A DNA stretch of 64,000 nucleotides from Spiroplasma endosymbiont of Cantharis nigra (GCF_964019925.1 NZ_OZ026470.1:1173521-1237520); one strand, 5' to 3'. Positions 35,301 through 45,154 are shown, counted from the first letter of the stretch. Numbers and translations are program-made. The notes: generated from the sequence alone by a model not told the origin.

Positions 35301-35387
35301 AGAATAATTGATGCAGCAGAAGCTGGTAAGTTCTTAGCAAAAGTTAAAGCAATTCTTGAAAAACCTGAAATTTTAACAGTTTCTTAA
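32352..35387 (+). CDS. E2-like acyltransferase-domain protein, probably catalytically dead
   Basis: 1011 residues, about twice a normal E2. Residues 20-75 resemble a lipoyl domain (LVELEDGSEVKIKSNYNG then GSHIKNGSILANI), but Gly39 stands where the lipoylated Lys should be. Residues 80-780 are long, polar and charged, with repeats of the type Q-A-R-x-E-K-L, a Met/Gln-rich piece near 34310-34370 and coiled-coil stretches near 34430-34620. Residues 790-1010 are a clear 2-oxoacid dehydrogenase E2 catalytic fold (STITISNYGNIGAIQATPTI). The catalytic His of DHRxxDG is Gln983 (DQRIIDA). No E1 or E3 gene is nearby. I infer a structural or regulatory role; enzymatic E2 activity looks unlikely. Confidence 0.75.
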
Positions 35388-35416
35388 AATACAACAAAAT
35401 TGTTGTATTTTTTTTG
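35386..35416 (+). terminator. Terminator after E2-like gene
   Basis: AAATACAACA, loop AAAT, TGTTGTATTT, then a T run. Confidence 0.9.
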
Positions 35417-35426
35417 CTCTTTTTAG

Positions 35427-35432
35427 TATAAT
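35427..35432 (+). promoter_or_regulatory. -10 box for tRNA-His
   Basis: TATAAT 20 bases before the tRNA 5' end. Confidence 0.5.
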
Positions 35433-35452
35433 AAGTAAGTGCAATATTTTAT

Positions 35453-35529
35453 GGCGTATATGGCGAAGTGGTTAACGCTCCGGATTGTGGTTCCGGCACT
35501 CGAGGGTTCAATTCCCTTTATACGCCCCA
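35453..35529 (+). tRNA. tRNA-His (GTG)
   Basis: 77 bases with CCA encoded. The acceptor GCGTATA pairs with TATACGC, preceded by an extra 5' G opposite C73, the hallmark of tRNA-His. The anticodon stem-loop is CCGGA TTGTGGT TCCGG, giving GTG. The T arm contains GGTTCAATTCC. Confidence 0.95.
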
Positions 35530-35540
35530 TTAAAGAATTT

Positions 35541-35573
35541 AAAGTCTCTTTTTTTAGAAAAGAGACTTTTTTA
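35541..35573 (+). terminator. Terminator after tRNA-His
   Basis: AAAGTCTCTTTT pairs with AAAAGAGACTTT, then a T run. Confidence 0.9.
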
Positions 35574-35596
35574 TTTAAAATATCGATAACTTAATT

Positions 35597-35611
35597 GAGG
35601 TGATTTTTATT
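35597..35611 (+). promoter_or_regulatory. Ribosome binding site pointing to an ATT start
   Basis: GAGGTGAT begins at 35597 and ATT is 12 bases later. The same signal before acpP (GAGGTGAT at 37276) has its ATG exactly 12 bases later. The in-frame GTG at 35600 lies within the binding site itself. Confidence 0.55.
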
Positions 35612-36862
35612 TTAGATATAAATATTAAAGATGAAATTAAATTTACAAGTGAATTTAAAGATAAGGAGTTTATAAAGGTAAGTGAAGTTGAAAATGACAC
35701 TTTAAATTTAGATACTATATTTTTTAATGAAAAATATACATTTAATAAAAAAGAATACTATAGATTATTTATACGTCCAAGTTTATCAAATAAAAATGGT
35801 TATGATTATTTTCAAACATTTTTTTCTCATTCTATTGCTCTCCAAACAATTATTAATCTCAAGTCAGCAGCAATTAAATTTTATATAAAGACACCAACAG
35901 GAGCTGAGGTTATAAAAGTGGGTAAGGACGATTTACTTATTATTCCAAGTTATAGCATAACAGCTTGAAGAGATAAAACCTTTCGTATAAGTAATTTTGA
36001 TTTTATGCAATTGAATATACCAGCTGAATTAGTGGACGGTCAACAACAATTATTTATAACATATAGTGCTAGTTATAATATTGATGGTTATAGACTAGAA
36101 CCTCATTCAAATTATGGCACAATTGAAATTGATCGAAGAAATTTAACTCAGCATAAATATGAAACAAATAATAGTGCTATTACAATCTCTAATCTTGCTT
36201 ATGGTTATTTGAATTATGATTTTAATTATAAATATAAAAAAAATTACTTTGATTTAGTAAAAAATGATTTAAGTATTAAAGTAGAATCAAATTCCCTTAA
36301 TACTATAGATCCAAAAATGAAAATTAGAAGTAAGTATTCTTTATGAAATGAACTTCAATTACCAATTTTAGGTAGTAAAATGAATACTTTTATTAGTATG
36401 TTTTTAGAAGGAGTTAATAGAACAAATAAACTATCTTCAACACCAAAATTAAAGAGTTCAGAGGATTTTTCAAAATACTATAATATAAAAAAACTTAAAG
36501 ATAAATTTATATATCAAGATAATGAATATGAGATAGATAATGATAATTTTACTACGTACAAATTTATAAAAAATGTCGTTGAAGAGGATGAAAATGGAAG
36601 TTCTGGAATTTTATGAAATCCTTTATATAATAACTCAATTATTTATAATAGAGTTATTGACCTTAACTCAAGAGAATTATCAATAGACTATATTTCGGAA
36701 AACTTAAATAAAGAGTCATATGAAATAAATTACAGTGATGAGATCATAAATAAAAGATTTAATTTTTTAATAAATTGAAAAGTAGATGAGATAAATTCAA
36801 TAGGATGAAAAGAAAAGGAAAGCGTTATAAACTACATAAATGAAAATCAAAAAACTTTATAA
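35609..36862 (+). CDS. Unknown protein with probable ATT start
   Basis: 417 residues with TGA Trp codons. No signal peptide or membrane helix is seen; the protein is rich in Tyr, Asn, Asp and Lys with many alternating hydrophobic positions, suggesting beta structure. I recognise no family. No ATG with a binding site exists before the first conserved-looking part; the chosen start is ATT at 35609 (see site entry). The 3' end overlaps the next gene by 23 bases, which implies a two-gene unit whose second product has a membrane anchor. Confidence 0.65.
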
Positions 36863-37262
36863 ATATTTATTCCTGTTGATATTTTTTTTATCAATTATCT
36901 CTACTTTTAGCTTTGTAATTTTTTACTATATAAAATCTAGTAGTTCTGTTATTGAAACTGATACTAGTGTGGAAGATGATAAAAATCCTCCAGTAAGTGA
37001 GAAAAGTGATTTTGTTAAAACGAATCTAAAAATAAATTTTACTTTAGAGCAAAAGATGTATATTATTAATTTTTCAAAAGAGAGATATTTTATTTTGAAT
37101 GAGTTTAAATATTATTTTTTGTTAGAGTTTAATAAGTTAGGTCCTAAAAATAATAATATTGATATTAAGTTTTCAGTAAGTAATTTAGAATATCCAAAGG
37201 AGATTTATGTTCTTTATGAATGTGCAAATCATAGATATACTTGAAATTTTAAACTTATTTAA
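36840..37262 (+). CDS. Small membrane-anchored protein, unknown
   Basis: 140 residues. One N-terminal helix (YLFLLIFFLSIISTFSFVIF) follows a short basic start, so the rest is probably outside the cell. The remainder is polar and has no motif I know. It begins inside the end of the preceding gene. Confidence 0.65.
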
Positions 37263-37287
37263 GTTATAATTATTAGAGGTGATTTAG

Positions 37288-37512
37288 ATGAATTATTTTG
37301 AAGAAATTAAAAAAGCACTTTTAAATAAGGGTGCAAAAGGTACAATTACTAATAAAACAGAATTCAAATCTATGGGGTTAGACTCACTTGATTTAATGGA
37401 TATGATTGTTACTTTAGAGGAAAAATTAAATATTACTGTTTCAGATGAAGACTTATTAGATATTAAAAAAGTAAGCGATCTTTTAGAAATTATTGAGAAA
37501 TTAAAGAAATAA
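37288..37512 (+). CDS. acpP: Acyl carrier protein
   Basis: 74 residues. The phosphopantetheine Ser lies in GLDSLDLMDMIV, within the acidic helix typical of ACP. GAGGTGATTT precedes ATG. It carries acyl groups for lipid synthesis or lipid attachment. The CoA genes elsewhere in this window supply the prosthetic group precursor. It is followed after three bases by the Fur-family gene. Confidence 0.93.
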   Translation: MNYFEEIKKALLNKGAKGTITNKTEFKSMGLDSLDLMDMIVTLEEKLNITVSDEDLLDIKKVSDLLEIIEKLKK

Positions 37513-37515
37513 TTT

Positions 37516-37944
37516 ATGGAAAAGAAGCTTAATGAGTATTTGGAACTTTTTAAAAGTAAAAAAATAAAACTTACTGATGTAAGAATGTCTATGTTAAATA
37601 TTATAATTTCAAAGAAACATTTTACAATTAATGAAGTAATTGACATGGTAAAAAATGATTTAGGTTCTGTAAATGTAATGTCAATATATAATAATATAGA
37701 TTTATTTTTGGAATTACATTTATTATTTGCAAATACAATTAACGGTAAGCAAATAATTTATGAAGCAATCTCGCCGCAACTTATGCATATTTTTTGTGAT
37801 AATTGTGGAGGGTTAGAAGATCTAGAAAGTCCTTCCTTAGCAAATGAACTATTTTTAAGATTCTCTGAAATATTAAAAGATAAGGATATGACTTTAGAAC
37901 ATTTTAAATTAGAACTACATGGAATCTGTAAAAAATGTAAATAA
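37516..37944 (+). CDS. Fur-family metal or peroxide regulator
   Basis: 142 residues. The N-terminal winged helix has LTDVRMSMLNII and NVMSIYNNIDLF, the Fur DNA-reading pattern. CDNCG and CKKCK form the structural zinc site. The HIF-x-D and HFKLELHG positions are candidate metal ligands. Whether it is Fur, Zur or PerR cannot be told from this. Downstream are tRNA genes only. Confidence 0.88.
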   Translation: MEKKLNEYLELFKSKKIKLTDVRMSMLNIIISKKHFTINEVIDMVKNDLGSVNVMSIYNNIDLFLELHLLFANTINGKQIIYEAISPQLMHIFCDNCGGLEDLESPSLANELFLRFSEILKDKDMTLEHFKLELHGICKKCK

Positions 37945-38004
37945 TTTAATGTTGAATTTATACATAATATTTTTTAATGATATAATTAAAAGGTATTTTT
38001 AAAT

Positions 38005-38080
38005 AGGGGTATAGTTCAGTTGGTAGAACATCGGACTTCAAATCCGAGTGTCGTGGGTTCAAGTCCTGCTACCCCTGCCA
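38005..38080 (+). tRNA. tRNA-Trp (TCA), reads TGA
   Basis: 76 bases, CCA encoded. The acceptor AGGGGTA pairs with TACCCCT; anticodon stem TCGGA / TCCGA with loop CTTCAAA gives TCA. This is direct evidence that UGA codes for Trp. Confidence 0.97.
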
Positions 38081-38095
38081 AATAAAAAACTAATT

Positions 38096-38124
38096 TATAC
38101 CTAAATAATCTTAGGTATTTTTTT
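38096..38124 (+). terminator. Terminator between the two tRNA-Trp genes
   Basis: ATACCTAA / TTAGGTAT with loop ATAATC, then a T run. Confidence 0.8.
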
Positions 38125-38131
38125 ATTAAAT

Positions 38132-38207
38132 AGGGGTATAGTTCAGTTGGTAGAACATCGGACTCCAAATCCGAGTGTCGTGGGTTCAAGTCCTGCTACC
38201 CTTGCCA
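38132..38207 (+). tRNA. tRNA-Trp (CCA), reads TGG
   Basis: 76 bases, CCA encoded. It differs from the upstream tRNA at two positions: the anticodon loop is CTCCAAA (CCA), and the acceptor 3' arm is TACCCTT, giving a G-U pair at the second position. Confidence 0.96.
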
Positions 38208-38218
38208 AATAAAAGAAA

Positions 38219-38260
38219 AAAATAACGTTTTGCATTTAATTAAATGCAAAACGTTATTTT
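38219..38260. terminator. Large bidirectional terminator
   Basis: AAAATAACGTTTTGCATTT and AAATGCAAAACGTTATTTT form a nearly perfect long stem. It ends the tRNA unit on the plus strand and overlaps the stop of the DegV gene on the minus strand. Confidence 0.9.
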
Positions 38261-39120
38261 ATTTTTTTAGGTAGTAATGATTTTTTAATTGCTATAAGTG
38301 CTATTGTATCAATACCTGCATGTCAAGGAAACACAGTAGGTACTTTAGCTTCCTTAAACTCAAATTCATTTTCCTTTAAATAATTTTTTATTTGTTCAAT
38401 TATTTTATTATTTATTTCGTCTAGTGAAACAAGAAGTAATTCATATTCACTTTTCATTTCTTTTTTTAAAGCAGTCGTCATTTTATCTAATACTGCTTTG
38501 TAAGTTCTTCCCATTCCGATTTTTTTAGGTTTTTCTAATCATTGAATTGAAACTTTTGTTTTCATAAATTTTAAAATTGCTATTAGTAAAGAATTTGCAC
38601 GACCACCTTCAGCAAATTTTTTTAAATCACTTGGTATGATTGCAGTTCAAGAGTCTTTAGCTCATTTATCTGTTTCTTCTTGAAATTTTGAAGGTTCATT
38701 AATTCCAGATAAAATCATTTCTTCAAATTTTAAAGCTAATAATTGTGCGCAGTTAGCTGCAATAAAATGTTTAATAATTGTAACTTTTCCTTTATAGTCA
38801 TCTTCATTTGCTAGCATCACAGCAGTTTGATGCATACCAGATAAGTTTGAAGGAATTGTTAAATGAATTATATGATCAAATTCTTTTAACATTTCATCAT
38901 ATTTTTCCATTAATTCTCCTGGTGATGCTTGACTTGTTGTTGTACGGTTATTACCTGCTAAGACTTTCATTAAGTCATTTTTTTTAATAACTTCTGGTGT
39001 ATCAAAATAATCATCTTTGTTGTTAACAATTAAATGTAACGGTATTACCCTTATAAGTTTTGTATTATGCTCTTCTGGAATGAAACCAGTAGAACTATCT
39101 ACTAATATTCCTATTTTCAT
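38254..39120 (-). CDS. DegV family protein
   Basis: 288 residues with TGA Trp codons. ILVDSSTGFIPEE at the N-terminus and TTTSQASPGELMEKYDEML form the DegV ligand pocket; LTIPSNLSGMHQTA is the second loop. DegV proteins (FakB type) bind a fatty acid for phosphorylation by FakA, or bind other lipids. It is more distant from the two DegV genes downstream in the same cluster than they are from each other. AAGGAG precedes the ATG; 15 bases separate it from the next gene. Confidence 0.88.
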
Positions 39121-39135
39121 ATATATTCTCCTTAT

Positions 39136-39960
39136 TTATTTTCATATTCCTAATGCGAATGTTTCTCTACCTGTATGACAAGTAATAGTATTTGGCATTT
39201 CGTCTAAAAAGCCAAGTTTAAATCCTAAATTTATTGCTGCTTCCTTTACCATATTTAATGTTTCTTCATCAATTCTTGAGTAAGAAATATCTATTGTATC
39301 TTTAGTACTAAATTGTTTTAAAGCTGCCAGTGCTTCTTCAATTGCTTTTTTGAAAGTTCTAGTTTTACCATGTTTATCAATTTCTCCATCGTATTTTAAT
39401 ATTGGTGTAATTTTTAAGAACTTTGCAAGTCCAGCCGCCGCCTTACTAATTCTGCCACCTCTAACTAATTGATTTAATGATTTAGGAATGATAAATACTC
39501 TAAAATCCTTATTTGCTTTTTCTATTAAATCAGATATTTCTTGCGCATTTTTTCCTTCTTTAATTAATTGTAAAACTCAATGTACTTGTTTTTTTAAAAT
39601 TATACTTACTCCATTTGTATCAATTACAAATACTTTTCCTTTATAATCATCTTCATTTGATAACATTTTGCAGGTATTATATTGTCCTGAAAGGCCTTTT
39701 GAAAGTAATAGACATACAACTTGGTCATATTCCTTTAATAATTCATCTCATTTTTCCATCATTATACCTGGAATAGATTGTGAAGTTTTTAATAGCTGTG
39801 AATCATTTAAACTATAAAAGTCATCTGGTTTAAAAGATTCGTCATCAGCTATTTGTTCTCCATCTTCTTTAGTAATCATTAATGGCACTAGATAAAGATC
39901 TTTAATACTATTTATATCATTAATTCCACACGACGAGTCAGTAATTACAGCTATTTTCAT
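39136..39960 (-). CDS. DegV family protein, middle copy
   Basis: 274 residues. AVITDSSCGIND, LLKTSQSIPGIMMEKWDELL, LLLSKGLSGQYNT and VRGGRISKAAAGLAK are the ordered DegV motifs; the end CHTGRETFALG is the fatty-acid headgroup region. The start at 39960 has GAGGAG upstream; an ATG at 39975 in frame lies in the end of the preceding gene. It is a close paralogue of 39951-40802, a tandem duplication. Confidence 0.9.
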
Positions 39961-40802
39961 AGTTTCTCTCCTCATATTTGAAACGGCATAAAAGCAAACG
40001 TTTCTCTACCAGTATGACAAATAATTGTATTTGCTAGATCATCTAATAATCCAATTTCATAACCGGCTTCTGTTACTATTTTTTTAACAAGATTGATAGT
40101 CTCTTCATCGGTTCTTGAAAAAGAAATATCTATTTTCTTATTCTCAGGATAAAGTACTTTTAATAATCTTAATGCTTCTTCGACAGCTTTTTTGAAAGTT
40201 CTAGTTTTACCTTGCTTATCAATTTCTCCATTGTATTTTAGAATTGGAGTTATTTTCAATATTTTGGCAAGTCCAGCAGCAGCTTTACTAATTCTGCCAC
40301 CTCTAACTAATTGAACAAGAGACTTAGGAATGATATAACCGTGTATATCATTATAATATTTTTCAATAATATCTTTAATTTCTTCTCCAGTTTTACCTTC
40401 TTGAATTAGTGTTTGAACTAATTCTAATTGACGTTTAATAACGATACTTACACCATTATTGTCAATTACGTGTATTTTATTTATATATTTTTCTTCTTGA
40501 GAAAACATTCTGAATGTATTAAATTGTCCTGAAAGACCTTTTGAAAGTAATAAACAAACAACTTGGTCATATTCCTTTAATAATTCGTCTCATTTTGTCA
40601 TAACATCACCTGGAATTGACTGAGAAGTTTTTAAAAGTTGTGAATCATTTAATTTATAAAAATCATCTGTACTCAATTTTTCATCATCAGCTATTTGTTT
40701 TCCATCTTCTTTTGTGATCATTAGTGGAACTAAATACAGGTCTTTATAATCTTTAGTATTCTTTATTCCACAAGAAGAATCAATTAAAATTGCAATTTTC
40801 AT
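39951..40802 (-). CDS. DegV family protein, first copy
   Basis: 283 residues. It reads through two TGA codons at the end (QIWGEKLWK) to a TAG, so it overlaps the next gene's start by 10 bases; a standard-code reading would stop early at 39972. AILIDSSCGIKN, LLKTSQSIPGDVMTKWDELL and VRGGRISKAAAGLAK match the middle copy almost word for word. GAGGA lies upstream. Different fatty-acid preference of the two copies is plausible, as for FakB1/FakB2, but is inference. Confidence 0.9.
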
Positions 40803-40882
40803 AATTCCTCCTCTATATAAAAGACTTAATATATTATATAATTGTTTTGATATTATTCCAATAGAAAAGCCAGGTAATTAAT

Positions 40883-41467
40883 ATGAAATTATTTATAAAG
40901 TATATTAAAAATTTTAGTACAATAAGTGTTATTTTGAGCAATAAAAAAATTACTAGAACTGAAAAAGATCTACACTCAGCAATTTTATTTCATGATAAAG
41001 AAATTGTTGGTTTCAATATATTTAATTTCAAATCTAATAAAGCATTTTATTTAGAAGATAAGAACTTAAAAAGAAAAGTAAGACCAATTTTAAAAAAATA
41101 TTTAGGAGATTTTAAACTTGAGAGACAGTTTATTATTGCTAAAATAACTGAATGTGAAAAGATTCCTGAAACTCATCTATCAAAGTGTAAAGTTAATATT
41201 GGAAAAAAAGAAATTCAAATTATTTGCGGAGCTAAAAACGCAAGAAAAAATATTTATACAACATTGGCTACAGTTGGTTCTTGAATGCCTGATGGAATTC
41301 AAATTAAACCCGGAAAACTTAAAGGTTTTGACTCATTTGGAATGTTATGTTCAGCAAAGGAATTAGAAATTGATAATGAGAAATATAATAATGAAGGAAT
41401 TATGGAATGAGAAGTTGATGATTCATATATTGGTAAATCAATTTGAGAGGTTTTAAATGAAAAATAA
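40883..41467 (+). CDS. tRNA-binding-domain protein, YtpR-like
   Basis: 194 residues with TGA Trp codons. The second half is an OB-fold tRNA-binding domain like the PheT N-terminus: IAKITECEKIPETHLSKCKV, QIICGAKNARKNIYTTLATV, GSWMPDGIQIKPGKLKG and SFGMLCSAKELEI. Standalone proteins of this kind (YtpR) are common in Firmicutes; their role is unknown. The 3' end overlaps pncB by 11 bases. Confidence 0.85.
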
Positions 41468-42500
41468 GTTTAACATTGATTTAAGAATATTTGAAGATTA
41501 CTATTCAGCTGATTATTTTAAAAAAACTAGAGAGATTCTTAATAAATTTAAACCTAATCAATTAGTTACAATGCAATGGTTTCAAAGAAAAGAAAACACA
41601 GTGATTTGTGGTATTGAAATAATAAAAGAAATTTTAAAATTATCTAATATTAAAAATCTTATTGTTGAAGCTGTTGAAGAAGGAGAAATTGTAAATTCTC
41701 TAGAACCTGTTTTAAAAATAACAGGTAAGTATAGTGATTTTGCACATTTTGAAGGTCTTTTTGATGGAATTCTTTCAAGAGCTTCTACTGTTGCAACAAA
41801 TGCAAGAAATATCTCAATTGCTGCAAATGGTAAAAAGGTTTTAAATATGAATGATAGAATGGATTATTATACAAATCAACAAATTGATGGTTATGCTTCT
41901 TCAATTGGAGGAATTAAAAACTTGGTAACATATGCATCTTTTGAGTATTTGGAAGAAGAAACAATTCTAAATGGAACAATGCCTCATGCATTAATTGCAT
42001 CATTTAATGGAGATTTGATTGCTGCTACTAAGGCTTATAAAGAGGTTTTTCCTAATAATGACTTAGTTGTGCTTGTTGACTATAATAATGATTGTATAAA
42101 TGATTCTATAATGGTTTGTAATCACTTTAAAAATGAAATTACGGCGTTAAGATTGGATACTTCTTCAAATTTAGTAGATAAGTCATTAGCAAATATAAAA
42201 GAAAAGGATAATGAGCTTCATGGAGTCAATCCTACATTAGTAAAAATGCTAAGAGAAAAATTAGATTTAAATGGTCATCAAGATGTAAAAATTATTGTTT
42301 CTTCAGGATTTGATGAAAATAAAATTAGTTATTTTGAAAAAAATAAGGCTCCTGTAGACATTTATGGTGTAGGAGACGCTATTACCAAAAATAAAATTGG
42401 CTTTACAGGTGATATTGTATTAATTGATGGTAAAAAACAATCTAAATTTGGTAGAGAAAATGCCTTTTCAAACAAGATAAAAAGTATAAAATATAGGTAA
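41457..42500 (+). CDS. pncB: Nicotinate phosphoribosyltransferase
   Basis: 347 residues, the short Mollicute/archaeal type. Motifs include VEAVEEGEIV, ILSRASTVATNARNI, HALIASFNGDLIAATKAY and IIVSSGFDENKI, with VDIYGVGDAI near the end. It joins nicotinate and PRPP to form nicotinate mononucleotide for NAD salvage. It begins in the preceding gene; GAGAGG precedes the ATG. Confidence 0.92.
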   Translation: MKNKFNIDLRIFEDYYSADYFKKTREILNKFKPNQLVTMQWFQRKENTVICGIEIIKEILKLSNIKNLIVEAVEEGEIVNSLEPVLKITGKYSDFAHFEGLFDGILSRASTVATNARNISIAANGKKVLNMNDRMDYYTNQQIDGYASSIGGIKNLVTYASFEYLEEETILNGTMPHALIASFNGDLIAATKAYKEVFPNNDLVVLVDYNNDCINDSIMVCNHFKNEITALRLDTSSNLVDKSLANIKEKDNELHGVNPTLVKMLREKLDLNGHQDVKIIVSSGFDENKISYFEKNKAPVDIYGVGDAITKNKIGFTGDIVLIDGKKQSKFGRENAFSNKIKSIKYR

Positions 42501-42523
42501 TATTGTATAGAAAGCGGTTTCTT

Positions 42524-43483
42524 ATGAATTTGTTTAGAAAGAAAAAAACTAAAGTTAAAACTAATGTACTTGAAAATTCTAATGAAAAACAAGAAGACAG
42601 AGCTCCAAATCATTGAACTTATAATGATGACCCATTATTGAATATGGAACCTTTATTTTCAGATGACCCTGAGGCTCGCAAACTTTCTAAAAACTTTTCT
42701 GCATCTTCGAATATGGAACAATCAAATAACTCAGATTTAGCTGTAAGAGATAAGCTAATAGAGTTAAGAAAAATTGTTGGAGCAAAACAAGTAACTACTC
42801 AAAAAACAGATGGGGTATTAGGTTCAATTATTGATCGAGCAAGAAAAAACTCACAAGATATTCAAACTCAAGTACTCGAAAATGATCCTGTAATTGCTAA
42901 ATTACTTAAGATTGAGAATTTAAGAAAATCAGGAGGAGTAGATGAAGAACTTTACACCGATGTTGAAAAAATTAAAAGTAGCACTGTTAGTTATGCAGAT
43001 AGAGCAAAAGAATTTTATTCAAAACATACAACAATTAAGGGAGTAGAAAGTGAATTAGACAGAGTAAGGAGATTATCTCAAGAAACTCAAATTAGAAGAG
43101 AAGAGCAAAAAAGAGAAACTGCAAAATTTGAAACTGGAGAATTCGTTAAAGAATTGAAAGTAGACAAAGAACCACGTGTTGTTAAAAGTATTTTTAAAAT
43201 CGAACCAAGAAGATCTTATACATATGAGATTACTAAGGAACAGGAATTAAAAAATAAGTTGTTAGAAATTAAAAAGGCAAAATTTAGAAACATTGAAGAA
43301 GAAATTGAACTTACTATTCAAGAAATTGATTCAAAACAATTTAAAGATCAAAATAAAAAAGCTGAGTTTTTTGAAGAAAAACTAAAGGAATTTGATAAGT
43401 TGTTGAAAAATAGTACTAAAGAAAATAGAAAACCTGAACTTGAACTTATTAAACCAAGAAGAGTTCAAAATAAAAAGAAATAG
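42524..43483 (+). CDS. Charged, probably coiled-coil protein, unknown
   Basis: 319 residues, with one TGA Trp near residue 32. Nothing resembles a signal or membrane segment. Long helical, Lys/Glu-rich stretches fill the second half (EQELKNKLLEIKKAKFRN), and the end is strongly basic (RRVQNKKK). The start begins with a basic MNLFRKKKTKVKTN. The next gene, 12 bases downstream, has a similar character; the two may form one cytoskeletal or scaffold unit, but this is inference. Confidence 0.6.
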
Positions 43484-43495
43484 GGTGAATTTTAA

Positions 43496-44185
43496 ATGGA
43501 CAAGAAAAGTAATGATCTTATTTTAGATAAGAAAACGTATGAAACTGAAGAAACAAAAAAGAGACTTGATGAAATTAAAAATAGTAATATATTAATGAGT
43601 TCACAATCAACAGCTAATGATTTTTATGTTCCTAAAAGAAAAACTAAAAGCTCTCATTTAGAAAAAGTTGCTATTATAAAACCAAGAAAGAAAAAAAATC
43701 TTCCTTTTAGTCATGATCAACAAAGAGAAATTGAAGAAACAATTACAAATTTACAATCAGAATATAGAGAATTTGATAAATCAAATAAAATTTTTGAAAA
43801 GAGACTTTTAAAAGAAGAACAAAAATTATCGAGACTAATTCTTAAAACTAATAGAAAGATTGGTAGTTTAATTTTCAAACAAGATACAGAGCAATTAGAA
43901 AGAACTGTAGAATTGCAAGAAGAATACTTAAAAGCTTTTGATAAGGTTCACGATAACATAGATACAATTGGCTTGAGAGAGCAAAATATACCTCTTCAAG
44001 ATAGAAGAAAACATATCTATAGTAAAGCCTACAATGCAGAAACTGAAAGAGCAAGAAAACTTATTGAATTAAGAAATAAAAATAGGGCTACTTGAACAAA
44101 TCAAATTAAAAAGGAAGTTAAGGAAAACTCAAAAAGAAAAAGTGAAAATTGAATGGAGAGACTTGGAATACTTGATGATGAATAG
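43496..44185 (+). CDS. Charged coiled-coil protein, unknown
   Basis: 229 residues. The middle (about 80-180) is predicted coiled coil (FEKRLLKEEQKLSRLILK). A basic cluster KPRKKKNLPF precedes it and the end is acidic. GGTGAAT lies upstream. It pairs with the preceding coiled-coil gene. The terminator overlaps its last codons. Confidence 0.6.
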
Positions 44186-44207
44186 TTTTTTATTATCAAG
44201 TATTTTT
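44168..44207 (+). terminator. Terminator overlapping a gene end
   Basis: ATACTTGAT (44168) pairs with ATCAAGTAT (44195), then a T run. The left arm is coding sequence of the last codons. Confidence 0.65.
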
Positions 44208-44223
44208 ATATGTCAATTTATTT

Positions 44224-44251
44224 TTGAAAAGCCACGTTAGTGTTATATAAT
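44224..44251 (+). promoter_or_regulatory. Promoter of the DUF948/YtxH/tyrS unit
   Basis: TTGAAA (44224-44229) and TATAAT (44246-44251) with a 16-base spacer. Confidence 0.7.
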
Positions 44252-44277
44252 TTTAATAATTATTAGGAGATTTAAAT

Positions 44278-44628
44278 ATGAACTTAACATTAATTTATGC
44301 ATCAGCAGCAGTAGAACAAACACAAACAGTTATGATAATTATTTTATTAGCTTTAGCAATAATTTTAACTTTATATACAATAATTACTTTAAGAAAAGTA
44401 GGTATTGCAGCAAAAAAAGTTGATTACTTTTTTGAAGATTTAACTTATAAATCAGAAATGCTAAATGCAACAGTTGATACAGTTGCAAGAGTTACCAATT
44501 ATGCAGATATTTTTGATGCTTTTGCTAAAAGAAATGTTAAATCATGAGTTAAAGTTGCAACTAAAAATAAGGATGTTGTTTATAAGTTAGTTGATAAATT
44601 AAGAGAATTTGCAAATTCAAAAGATTAG
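44278..44628 (+). CDS. DUF948-like membrane protein (YtxG type)
   Basis: 116 residues with one TGA Trp. One helix (VMIIILLALAIILTLYTIIT) near the start faces the outside with a short tail; the rest is an amphipathic cytoplasmic part as in DUF948 proteins. TTAGGAG lies upstream. It is followed by a YtxH-like gene, the same pair as ytxG-ytxH in Bacillus. Function is unsettled. Confidence 0.55.
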
Positions 44629-44646
44629 ATGAGGAGGTATTAAGAT

Positions 44647-45153
44647 ATGTTTAAACTATTAAGATTTGCCTCATGAGTTTTTATTGGAATGATGTTAGCT
44701 CCAAAAAAAGGTGTTGAGATTAGAGCTGACTTTGTTGATTATTTAAAAAAGTATCGACCACAAATAAAAAAATTGATTAATACAATTGAAGAAACTTGAG
44801 AAAAATCTCAAGGAAATGAAAGTGATGAAATTGTTGCAAATGTTGAAATGAAACTTTCAAATATTAGAGAAGCTAGTGAAGAACTTGATGCTGCTAAAAC
44901 AAAGGAATTAGCCTTTAAAGCACTTCAAAAGATTGGACAAACTACGGTTAAAATTGGACAAGAAATTTCTAAATCAAATAATGTAAAGATAATTGCTAAG
45001 GACCTAGCTTTAATAACTGTTGATATTATTGATAAAGCAGACGAAGTTTATTCAAAAGTAAAAGATGTATCTATTAGTATGAGTGATGATGTTTATGAAA
45101 CTGGGGATTCAAAAAAAGTAAAAGTAAAACCAAAAATTAAAAAGGAGAAATAA
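44647..45153 (+). CDS. YtxH-like protein
   Basis: 168 residues. The N-terminal FASWVFIGMMLAPKKGVEIR is the YtxH pattern (short helix, then APKKG-x-x-x-R). A long helical part follows, ending in a basic tail (KKVKVKPKIKKEK). GAGGAGG lies upstream, 19 bases after the preceding gene. tyrS begins two bases after its stop. Confidence 0.7.
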
Positions 45154-45154
45154 A

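Noticed and set aside
39961..39975. ATG at 39975 as start of the middle DegV gene
   Set aside because: It lies before the GAGGAG site; the ATG at 39960 is correctly spaced and gives the normal N-terminus.
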